A DNA stretch of 7,804 nt from Acidimicrobiia bacterium. Its GTDB lineage: Bacteria; Actinomycetota; Acidimicrobiia; Acidimicrobiales; JACDCH01. The stretch lies in contig JACDCH010000048.1 of NCBI GenBank assembly GCA_013694495.1, positions 1 through 7,804 of the forward strand. Reading direction: 5' to 3'. The position numbers and the translations under genes were made by a program. The notes under the pieces are model-generated. The model was given only the letters and a program-made list of their open reading frames with translations. It was not told where the DNA came from and ran no database searches. This document shows, piece after piece, positions 1-5,212 of this stretch (its first letter is position 1; every line of letters starts with the position of its first letter).

Positions 1-331
1 GGCCGGCCGCGTAGCTGACGGCCGCCGCGGGGATCGCCGGGCCCGAGGGCGGCGTAAACGCCGTCGAGATGACGCTGACCACCCACCCCGAGCCGGCGAC
101 AGCGCTGCGGGCGTCGTTGACCTGGACCTCGCCGAGCTGTCCGCTGATGGTCCCGCCCGCCACGCTGTTGGCCCTGGTGCCGAGGTTCGCAGAGGCGGTG
201 GGCATGGTGAGCGTCAGCGCTCCCCCCGTCACAGTGATCGTGGCGGGCGTTTCGGCCGACGCCGGACTGCCGGCCGCGCTCAGCGCAACGAGTCCCGTGG
301 CCACGGCGACGAGAAGTTGAGGCCTTCGCAT
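1..331 (-). CDS. Secreted WxL-like surface protein, 3' end cut by window edge
   Basis: The reverse strand reads open from an ATG at 331-329 to the window edge, giving 110 residues with no stop, so the C-terminus is missing. The N-terminus is a signal peptide: MRRPQLLVAV, a hydrophobic core, then SPASA with predicted cleavage after Ala26. The mature part is rich in Thr, Ala, Gly and Val, starting TITVTGGALTLTMP and reaching NDAR at 72-75 and GSGWVVSV at 80-87. It is a clear paralogue of the gene at 517-1029: TxTxTGGxLTL, then DAR, then GW, in the same order and spacing, and both signal peptides end at residue 26. The DxR...GW pattern resembles the first half of WxL-type cell-surface domains, which bind the outside of the Gram-positive wall. 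That family link is inferred by eye. An export role is well supported; the ligand is unknown. Confidence 0.75.
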   Translation of the reverse strand, partial: MRRPQLLVAVATGLVALSAAGSPASAETPATITVTGGALTLTMPTASANLGTRANSVAGGTISGQLGEVQVNDARSAVAGSGWVVSVISTAFTPPSGPAIPAAAVSYAAG

Positions 332-516
332 TGTGCGGGTCCTGACGGTGGATCAGAGCGCCGGGGTTCCGACGAGCTCGTACACCGGTGATCGACCAGC
401 CGGACCCCGCACTGACCCCAACGGCATCCCAACGCCGCTACAGGCGCCGCCGGAGGCGCCGACACGTCCCTCACCACGGAGCCAACCAGGGCTTCGCACC
501 CAACCAAAGGAACCAG
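332..516. promoter_or_regulatory. Divergent intergenic region between the two secreted-protein genes
   Basis: These 185 bases separate the start codons of two paralogous genes read in opposite directions, so they should hold both promoters and could co-regulate the pair. I could not pick out a convincing -35/-10 pair on either strand. The only structure seen is GGCGCC at 443-448 repeated at 455-460. Because that hexamer is its own reverse complement, the two copies could form a short hairpin with a 6-base loop. The reading frame that extends upstream of 517 through this region encodes an Arg-run (RRYRRRRRRRH) unlike a coding N-terminus, so I treat the region as non-coding. Confidence 0.4.
506..512 (+). 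promoter_or_regulatory. Ribosome binding site AAAGGAA that fixes the start at 517
   Basis: AAAGGAA lies 4 bases before the ATG at 517. It marks the internal ATG as the real start in preference to upstream in-frame starts such as 388. The protein beginning at 517 opens directly with a signal peptide, which agrees. Confidence 0.6.
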
Positions 517-1029
517 ATGCAGATCCGCAAGCACCTCCTCGTTGCCGCAACCGCCGCGACAATCGTCATCGGCATCGCCGCCCCGGCCTCGGCCGACGAC
601 ACCGCGACCACCTTCACCCTGACCGGCGGTTCCCTCACACTCAGCGTGGCGGCCACCGCCACCCTGACCAACGAGGCCTCCGGCGTCGCCGCGAACGACA
701 TCACCGGCACGCTGGGAGTCGTGACCGTCACCGACGCTCGCGGTGGCACCGAGGGCTGGGTGGCCTCCGCGGCCGCCACGACGTTCACGGGTTCGGGGCT
801 GTCGGTCTCAACCGGCGTCGCCTACGCCAACGGCGAGGTCACCGAGACCGGCACGAACACAGTCGCTGCTGCCAGTGTCGCCTCGATCTCCGTGGGCAGG
901 GCGGTCGCCACGGCCACGGCCGTGTCCGGCAACAACACCGCCTCCTGGGACCCGACGCTCACCGTGAGCATGCCGGCAGGAGCCCTCGCCGGCGCCTACG
1001 CAGGCACGGTCACGACGTCCATCCTCTGA
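517..1029 (+). CDS. Secreted WxL-like surface protein, complete
   Basis: A complete 170-residue protein. It starts with a signal peptide: MQIRKHLL, a hydrophobic stretch over residues 7-22, then APASA with likely cleavage after Ala26. The mature chain of about 144 residues has no Cys and is dominated by Thr, Ala, Val and Gly, which suggests a beta-rich secreted domain. Landmarks are FTLTGGSLTLSV near 33-44, VTDARGGTEGW at 71-81 and a C-terminal block with ASWDPTLTV at 142-150, then GAYAGTVTTSIL at the end. Two Trp-containing blocks in this arrangement, with a terminal Y-x-GTV strand, resemble WxL cell-surface domains, although the strict W-x-L triplet is replaced by WVA and WDP. There is no LPXTG or C-terminal membrane anchor, so it is either freely secreted or attached non-covalently to the wall. 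The start is supported by AAAGGAA 4 bases upstream. The divergent neighbour at 1-331 is a paralogue. Export is confident; the WxL assignment is moderate. Confidence 0.82.
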   Translation: MQIRKHLLVAATAATIVIGIAAPASADDTATTFTLTGGSLTLSVAATATLTNEASGVAANDITGTLGVVTVTDARGGTEGWVASAAATTFTGSGLSVSTGVAYANGEVTETGTNTVAAASVASISVGRAVATATAVSGNNTASWDPTLTVSMPAGALAGAYAGTVTTSIL

Positions 1030-1201
1030 GCTCGACGCCACGTCAGTGGCTCTCCGGACTCTCGACGAAGCGCTCGCCCTGCTCCGACACGGCGGGCGCT
1101 CCGTCGCGTTTGAGCTTCCCCCGTTCTGGCGGACACCGAGCCTGAGGCGACGATGGTCGCCGCTGGAAGGATGTCCCCATGCCCCGTCCCCATCCGCCTG
1201 A
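1030..1201. other. No recognisable gene
   Basis: This follows the secreted-protein stop. A short stem GCCAC-gtca-GTGGC at 1037-1050 could be a weak transcription end signal, but it has no T run. One plus-strand frame is open through 1040-1190 and reads TLDEALALLRHGGRS, which I cannot assign. Confidence 0.35.
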
Positions 1202-1354
1202 GTTCCGTCAGCGGCGGAGCCGACGGGCGCCGCGGTTTCGTGGACCTACATGCACGTCTGGCGCGTCGTTGAGGGCCGGATCGTCGAGCACTGGGCCTGC
1301 AGAGATGACGTCGGGCTGCTTCGCCAGGTCGGGGCGTGGCCGCCGTCGACCTGA
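1202..1354 (+). pseudogene. SnoaL-like (ester cyclase/NTF2-fold) C-terminal remnant
   Basis: In the frame ending at TGA 1352-1354 the sequence reads TYMHVWRVVEGRIVEHW followed by ACRDDVGLLRQVGAWP. This is the characteristic last strand and tail of SnoaL-like small polyketide-cyclase/ester-cyclase proteins (NTF2 fold), where the pattern H-x-W/F-R-V-x-[DE]-G-R-I-x-EHW then RDDLGLLRQLG is usual. Such proteins are normally 130-150 residues; only about 40 recognisable residues remain. An in-frame TGA at 1199-1201 closes the frame just upstream, and I could not find the N-terminal half in any frame. The scrap lies tail to tail with the methyltransferase pseudogene at 1380. The family call rests on motif memory and the original substrate cannot be told. 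Confidence 0.62.
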
Positions 1355-1379
1355 GACGCAGCGTGACCGTCGATGGACC

Positions 1380-1959
1380 CTAGGCGACGAACATCGGGAT
1401 GGCGATGAAGAAGCGACGCTGCTCGACGCGGCGGAGCTGCTCCGCCACCCAGTCGTCTGCTTCTGTCCGAGTGATGAGACCGGCCCTGAGCGCTGGCCCG
1501 GGGAGGGCGCTGGCGAACGGTGAGAGCGCGGGCTCGGTGCCGACGATCGTCATGACCTCGACGGCGACGTCGTCAATCCCTACGTCGAGCAGGAGGCTCC
1601 TGTAGCGGCGACCGATCCAGGGGTTCGAGACCCCATCCGACGAAGCTGCGAAGGATGCGGCAGGTCAGATCGTGATCGTCGGCGTCGACCACCAACGCGT
1701 CCCAGTCCTGATCGACCAGCACGAGCCGCCCACCGGACCTAAGGATCCGGAGAGCCTCGGCTGCGCAGGCGACGGGGTCGGCGAGATGCTGATAGAGGCG
1801 CTCGGCTCGGTAACCCACGACCTCGCGGTCCGCGAACGGTAGTGACTCGGCCGATGCGACGCGCCTCTCGCCGATCGACGACGAGGCATCCACCTCCACC
1901 CGGCCCGTCGCCCGGAGCGCCTCGACCAGCGCCGCCGAGGCGCGGACAGACGCAACGAG
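1380..1959 (-). pseudogene. Class I SAM-dependent methyltransferase, truncated and frameshifted
   Basis: The reverse strand carries most of a ubiquinone/menaquinone-type class I methyltransferase. One frame, open from 1959 with a possible GTG at 1899, gives GRVEVDASSS (near motif II), then ASAESLPFAD, AERLYQHLADP, a degenerate RILRSGGRLVLVDQDWDAL (usual form RVLRPGG) and LTCRILRSFV. The next frame continues the same protein as DGVSNPWIGRRYRSLL, LDVGIDDVAVEVM and FFIAIPMFVA, ending at TAG 1382-1380. The switch occurs at 1637/1638, where one extra C on the plus strand (G on the coding strand) breaks GTC-GAT into GTC-G-GAT. Removing that base would rejoin the family-typical D-G-x-x-NPWIGRRLxxLL stretch. 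The glycine-rich SAM-binding motif I (DxGxGxG) and everything before it are missing, and a TGA at 1962-1960 closes the frame, so a one-base repair alone would not restore a working enzyme. The family is confident; the substrate is unknown. Confidence 0.78.
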
Positions 1960-2112
1960 TCACGGCGCATGGGACGCAGCGCTTCTCGAGGGCCTCGGAT
2001 GAGGCGCCGATCGCCGCCAGCTACCGCCCCCGCCCCACCGCTCAGCCGCACGCCGCCGACCGGGAACGCCAGCAGGCCGACGGTCGAGTCGACGGGCCCG
2101 ACGCCTCGTCAG

Positions 2113-2160
2113 GTACGAATGCTGACCCCGGGCGGTGGCGGGTGGGGTACACCACCGGAG
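2113..2160 (+). pseudogene. Possible hydantoinase-B (HyuB) C-terminal scrap
   Basis: In one frame the sequence reads VRMLTPGGGGWGTPPE. The string TPGGGGWG is the conserved glycine-rich end of N-methylhydantoinase B/acetone carboxylase alpha-type proteins. The same words, VRMLTPGGGWG, occur in the better-preserved HyuB remnant ending at 4617, and the DNA matches closely over ATGCTGAC(C/G)CC(G/C)GGCGG. Upstream sequence in this frame is not clearly HyuB, and within about 30 bases downstream the frame becomes a reductase fragment. It is a short match, so the confidence is limited. Confidence 0.4.
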
Positions 2161-2184
2161 GCCGCCCCACAGCCGCTGCTATGG

Positions 2185-2304
2185 GGCACTGCTCGAGTCG
2201 ACGAGCTCCAACTGTTCGTCTGGCCAGTCGTCCTCGGAGGGCGCAAGCCCGCACTGCCGACCGACATGCGCGCCGACCTCGAGCTCCTCGATGAGACGCA
2301 CTCC
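2185..2304 (+). pseudogene. RibD/DHFR-like reductase C-terminal remnant
   Basis: The frame reads ARVDELQLFVWPVVLGG and then KPALPTDMRADLELLDE. This is the typical C-terminal part of the RibD C-terminal/dihydrofolate-reductase-like family: a DEL-x-LF-x-x-PVVLGGGKP-LP strand-loop, then the L-x-LLDE strand. Members bind NADPH and reduce pterin- or riboflavin-pathway-like substrates; many small actinobacterial homologues have no assigned substrate. About 38 of the usual 180-200 residues remain. The cofactor-binding N-terminal part is absent, and the last strand is lost where the sequence switches directly into a TetR-type regulator at about 2300. The third glycine of GGGK is replaced by Arg (GGRK). 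It is non-functional as it stands. Confidence 0.7.
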
Positions 2305-2870
2305 TCGACGCGGCCGAGTCCGAGTTCGTCGATTCTGGCTTCGAGGCGGGCTCGCTGCGCAGGATCATGCGCGCCGCCGGCGCCGACCCTGGCGCGGTGC
2401 ACTACCACTTCGGCGGGCGCGAGGCGCTCGCCGATGCGGTGCTGAATTCGCGTCCTCGTGCCCCTGAACGCGCGCCGACGCGAGCTACTCGATCGGGCAG
2501 TGGCGTCCGGTGAACCGTCCCTCGTACAGCTGGTTGAAGCACTGATCCGACCCGACATCGAGACGCCCACGTGCTGCACACACGCATGCCGGGAAGCGCC
2601 CGCCTGATCGGCGCGGTCTACCTGCGGCCTGCCGATTTCGTGGAGGCGACCGTCGCGGCCCACTTCGCCCCCGTTGCCGAGGCCTTCCGTCCCCACCTCG
2701 AGGCTGCGCCAACTCGCATTCCGTTTCGTGTGATCGCCTGGCGCGTGCGGTGGTGCGTCTTCGGCACAGTGGGGGCGATGCTCGCCCACGAGTCGCCGCC
2801 GTTCGAACGCGATCCGGATGACCTCGTCGCCGAGCTGGTGCGCACCCTGACGGCCGCCCTCGCCGTATGA
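2301..2870 (+). pseudogene. TetR-family transcriptional regulator with two frameshifts
   Basis: Three frames together spell one TetR repressor of about 190 residues. Frame one (from 2301) gives LLDAAESEFVDSGFEAGSLR, then RIMRAAGADPGAVHYHFGG and REALADAVL. This is the N-terminal DNA-binding helix-turn-helix with the hallmark recognition helix ending in HYHFGxxEAL. Near 2445-2450 the protein moves to a second frame: RVLVPLNARRRELLDRAVA, then QLVEALIRPDIE. Between about 2560 and 2571 it moves to a third frame: LHTRMPGSARLIGAVYLRP, then the ligand-binding domain through GTVGAMLAHESPPFERDP to a TGA at 2868-2870. Only the extreme N-terminus, roughly a dozen residues, is missing, because the sequence is joined to the reductase remnant at about 2300. 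As read it cannot make a full regulator. The family is confident; the regulated genes and ligand are unknown. Confidence 0.82.
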
Positions 2871-2937
2871 GGATCCCAGGTGGAGTACACGGACGCTCAC
2901 ACTTGGCAGGGTGCAGCTCGGCGGTCACGTGTATTCG

Positions 2938-2972
2938 GCGATCTGGTCCGGCGCCCGGGCCGACCAGATCGC
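2938..2972. repeat. Perfect 11-bp inverted repeat with 13-base spacer
   Basis: GCGATCTGGTC at 2938-2948 and GACCAGATCGC at 2962-2972 are exact reverse complements. They lie about 70 bases after the stop of the tetR remnant. As RNA this would be a stable hairpin, but no T run follows, so a classical intrinsic terminator is not supported. As DNA it could be a protein-binding palindrome. Confidence 0.65.
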
Positions 2973-3346
2973 GCGCAGAGGAGCCACGCCAGACGCGCCT
3001 ATCTCCGGCGCACGCATGAGTCGACATCACCGGTACCAATCCGCCGGGCCGAGTGTTCTGTCGTTCGGACGGCTCGGCCATGCACAACGTCCACGTCGGA
3101 GTACAGGTGCGTCGCGATCCAACCAACTCGTACGTGCAGACCAGCGCGAGGCGCTGTGGGCTCACGTGGGGCAACGTCGGCTCATAGGATGAGTTCGAGA
3201 TGTCCCGAGCAAGTCTGCGCCGGTGACCGCTTCGAGGTCGAAGTAGCGGGTGCCGAGCGCGGCCAGTCAGTCGCGGACGTCAGGCATCGTCAATGCAGCT
3301 GTGTCGAATGTCGGCGGTCCGTTGGATGCTCGGGCGCCCGCTGAGA
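2973..3346. other. No convincing gene; one weak minus-strand coding trace
   Basis: No frame on either strand gives a recognisable protein. On the minus strand one frame reads FDTAALTMPDVRD upstream of a TGA at 3269-3267 and LAALGTRYFDLEAVTGADLL after it, to a stop at 3164-3162. It has the look of coding sequence interrupted by a single stop, but I cannot assign a family. Long plus-strand frames here are rich in Arg and Ser and look like non-coding translation of GC-rich DNA. Confidence 0.35.
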
Positions 3347-3673
3347 TCAGCCGACTTCCATCTCCACGGCCATTCCTTCGGACGCGTGGGTTCCGGCAGT
3401 TCCCGGCAAGAAGCATGCCAGGCCGTAGCGGCCCGGTTCGAGGTCGACGAAGGTGGCGAACGAGTCACCCGGGTCGAGGAAGGTTCCGCCCATTCGGTCA
3501 CCGCTGTTGGGATCCTTGATCACGGTGTCGGCGTCGACGCCGTCGGCGAGCCCGATGGCGGCGAACTCGTGCGGCTCGGTGTCGTCGTTCGTGAGTTCGA
3601 AGGCACGGATTCCCGAGCCACCACGGTCGCACCTCCCCACGCGCTCGACTGCGATCGGACAAGCATGCCTCAA
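3347..3673 (-). CDS. Cupredoxin-like protein, N-terminally truncated
   Basis: The C-terminal 85 or so residues look like a cupredoxin-fold (plastocyanin-like) domain: FELTNDDTEPHEFAAI, then a loop, then LEPGRYGLACFLPG, then THASEGMAVEMEV and a TGA at 3349-3347. His35, Cys87, His96 and Met101 (numbered from the TTG at 3673) fall in the order of type 1 copper ligands (H...C...H...M). The Cys-His gap is 8 residues, longer than the 2 of plastocyanin, so copper binding is only a possibility. Homologues are normally exported with a signal peptide or lipobox ahead of the first strands. None is seen here: the first 20 residues (MRHACPIAVERVGRCDRGGS) resemble neither, and nothing upstream restores them. 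The real homologous part begins near 3613. The gene is likely partial or dead, with the N-terminus lost. Confidence 0.6.
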   Translation of the reverse strand: MRHACPIAVERVGRCDRGGSGIRAFELTNDDTEPHEFAAIGLADGVDADTVIKDPNSGDRMGGTFLDPGDSFATFVDLEPGRYGLACFLPGTAGTHASEGMAVEMEVG

Positions 3674-3803
3674 CCAGACGGGCCGCCATCCAGCGCGCTA
3701 CGCAGCCGGCGATTCGGGGTAGACGGCCGCGTGTCCGCCGGCGCGCGGGGTCCGTCGGCGAGACTCGACGAGTGCATCGCGGCGCTCGGTCTCGAGCGAG
3801 CTG

Positions 3804-4187
3804 ATGGTTCGACTTGCCCTGATCGGCGCGGGCGTCGTGGTCGCGTCGTGGGTGGTCATCGTCCTGCTTGCGGCGCGGCTTCCGGAAGGCACGTTGAAGG
3901 AGCTGGCCAGCTTCCTGCCCGACTGCGTCGTCACGGTTCGTCGACTGCGCGGCGATCCCCGGGTGCCTCGGCGAGCGAAGCTCGCAGTCGGTCTCGCCGG
4001 CTTGTGGGTGCTGTCGCCAATCGATCTGATCCCTGAGTTCCTCCCGGTGATCGGACCCCTCGACGACGTGGTCGTCGTCGCCATCGCCCTTCGATACGCC
4101 GCCCGTCAGGTGCCCCGCGACGTCCTGTTCGAGGCCTGGCCAGGACGCCCCTCGGTCATGGAGCGCCTACTCGGCGATCCTAGGTAG
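3804..4187 (+). CDS. YkvA/DUF1232-family membrane protein
   Basis: A complete 127-residue protein and one of the few intact genes here. Residues 4-24 form a clear N-terminal transmembrane helix (LALIGAGVVVASWVVIVLL). A linker follows, and then the DUF1232 (YkvA) core at about residues 53-95: RVPRRAKLAVGLAGLWVL followed by SPIDLIPEFLPVIGPLDD and a second hydrophobic stretch. The S-P-I-D-L-I-P-[ED]-x-x-P-x-[IL]-G-x-[LI]-DD signature is diagnostic of this family, and VP-x-x-x-K just before it is also typical. Family members are small bacterial membrane proteins without a firmly established biochemical role. The start at ATG 3804 places the helix at the extreme N-terminus, as expected; the Shine-Dalgarno upstream (around GAGCGAG) is weak. 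It is a single gene facing away from the cupredoxin-like remnant, with no operon partner visible. Confidence 0.88.
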   Translation: MVRLALIGAGVVVASWVVIVLLAARLPEGTLKELASFLPDCVVTVRRLRGDPRVPRRAKLAVGLAGLWVLSPIDLIPEFLPVIGPLDDVVVVAIALRYAARQVPRDVLFEAWPGRPSVMERLLGDPR

Positions 4188-4269
4188 CCGACCACCGCCG
4201 TATCCCGAATGCGCAGATCGATGCCTCATCGCATCCGCCGGATCACCCGTGTCACCGCGTGGCATAGGT

Positions 4270-4617
4270 GCCGGTACGGGGCACCCATCCGAGGCGCATG
4301 ACCGCTACGGGTACTGCGCTGCCGGCTGCGGCGGGGAACTGGCGCTGCCGGCCTGTCACCCGGGGGCGAGGGGATCGACCGTGACGTCGAGGTCCTCGAG
4401 GACTGCACGGTCTCGCTCATCACCGAGCGCCGCAAGTCGCAGCCGTGGGGCCTGGCGGGCGGGTCGCCGGGCGCGTGCGGCGAGAACTTGGCTGCTGCCG
4501 GGCGGCGACGAATTGAGGGCGGAGAGGTTGGCGGACAGGTGCACGGTGCGTTGCACGCCGGCCGATGTGGTGCGGATGCTGACGCCCGGCGGCGGCTGGG
4601 GCGAGGCGGTCGACTAG
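4270..4617 (+). pseudogene. Hydantoinase B (HyuB/N-methylhydantoinase B) C-terminal remnant, frameshifted
   Basis: The frame from about 4302 reads PLRVLRCRLRRGTGAAG, then GGEGIDRDVEVLEDCTVSL, ITERRKSQPWGLAGGSPGA and CGEN. The next frame continues as WLLPGGDELRAERLADR, then VRMLTPGGGWGEAVD and a TAG at 4615-4617. This order (PLRV-x-x-Y-x-LR-x-GTGGAG, RGGEGI-RD, T-x-x-L-x-x-ERR, PWGL-GG-PG, LPGG, TPGGGGWG) is the C-terminal domain of hydantoinase B, the partner of HyuA in ATP-dependent hydantoin/oxoproline ring opening. The frame break is one extra T at 4488/4489. Another break near 4304 links the upstream frame reading GHPSEAHD, and a TGA sits at 4299-4301. The family is usually above 500 residues; about 115 remain, and no hyuA is present. 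A second HyuB-like remnant lies at 5213. Confidence 0.78.
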
Positions 4618-4666
4618 CCCACGTCGAGCCGCACGCACGACGAGGTGTGAGCGCCGCGTCCGACCC

Positions 4667-5047
4667 CTACTGGGTCTCGTTGCCGGCGTCGATGACGTCC
4701 TGCACGCCGTTGCCGGGGACGCCGCCTGGGTTCTCGATCGCCTTCTCGTTGGCGTTGCGGATCGACGCGAGGATGTCGAACATCGTGTTGCCGAAGTGCA
4801 CGAACGGGTTGCCGGACATCACGTTGTAGAGCGCGGGGAAGTCGGTGAGGAAGCCGGCCTGCCACAGACCGGGGGCCAGGTCGAGGTCGCCGATGACCGA
4901 GAGCGTGGTCGCGTCGATGTTGCCCCACCACTCGGCGATGCGGTGGAACACGGCGGCGCAGGTGGCGTAGTCGGGGATCTCGCTGGCGTCGACGGCGAGG
5001 CCGAACCCGGCGAGGTTCTCGGCGGCGTACTCCTGGAACGTGGGCAT
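4667..5047 (-). CDS. Conserved-looking hypothetical protein, 126 aa
   Basis: A complete, well-formed gene of 126 residues starting MPTFQEYAAENLAGFGLAVD and ending at a TGA, with third codon positions strongly G/C. The start is ATG 5047-5045, fixed by AAGGAGA on the coding strand 6 bases upstream; an upstream in-frame start exists but would add a Pro/Arg-rich, unlikely N-terminus. There is no signal peptide or transmembrane helix. The sequence is acidic and aromatic, with AAVFHRIAEWWGNID in the middle and NPFVHFGNTMFDILASIRN near the end, which suggests a compact helical cytoplasmic protein. I do not recognise the family. It lies on the minus strand between two hydantoinase-B-like remnants on the plus strand. 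It appears to be a single-gene transcription unit, because no gene follows it in the same direction within 600 bases. Confidence 0.72.
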   Translation of the reverse strand: MPTFQEYAAENLAGFGLAVDASEIPDYATCAAVFHRIAEWWGNIDATTLSVIGDLDLAPGLWQAGFLTDFPALYNVMSGNPFVHFGNTMFDILASIRNANEKAIENPGGVPGNGVQDVIDAGNETQ

Positions 5048-5053
5048 GGTCGG

Positions 5054-5060
5054 TCTCCTT
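5054..5060 (-). promoter_or_regulatory. Strong Shine-Dalgarno AAGGAGA for the 126-aa protein
   Basis: On the coding strand AAGGAGA is followed by 6 bases and then ATG at 5047. This nearly ideal site decides the start codon and supports active translation of the gene. Confidence 0.75.
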
Positions 5061-5212
5061 CGATGACAGGCCGGAGAGTAGGGCGGGGTGCGGCCAGTCG
5101 GTCTGCCCTTCCGGTCAACCAATCGTGCAGTCGCCTGTCACGCATCGGCTCAGCGGGCCGGGGCGGGTCCGGACGCAGTTGGTCTGCGGGCGGCGACAAG
5201 TCACGTCCCGCT

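Noticed and set aside
1037..1050. GCCAC-gtca-GTGGC as an intrinsic terminator of the secreted-protein gene.
   Set aside because: The stem is only five pairs and no T run follows; it is mentioned only as a weak possibility.
333..1145. Long plus-strand open frame of 270 codons over the secreted-protein gene.
   Set aside because: It is an Arg/His-rich out-of-frame reading of the gene at 517-1029, which has a signal peptide, a ribosome site and family-like motifs.
1620..1634. GGGG-TTCGAGA-CCCC resembles a tRNA T-arm.
   Set aside because: It codes the conserved NPWIG region of the minus-strand methyltransferase, and no acceptor, D or anticodon arms can be placed around it.
2109..2900. 263-codon minus-strand open frame.
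   Set aside because: It is antisense to the reductase and TetR remnants, whose three-frame protein similarity is clear; its own translation is low-complexity Arg/Ser/Gly.
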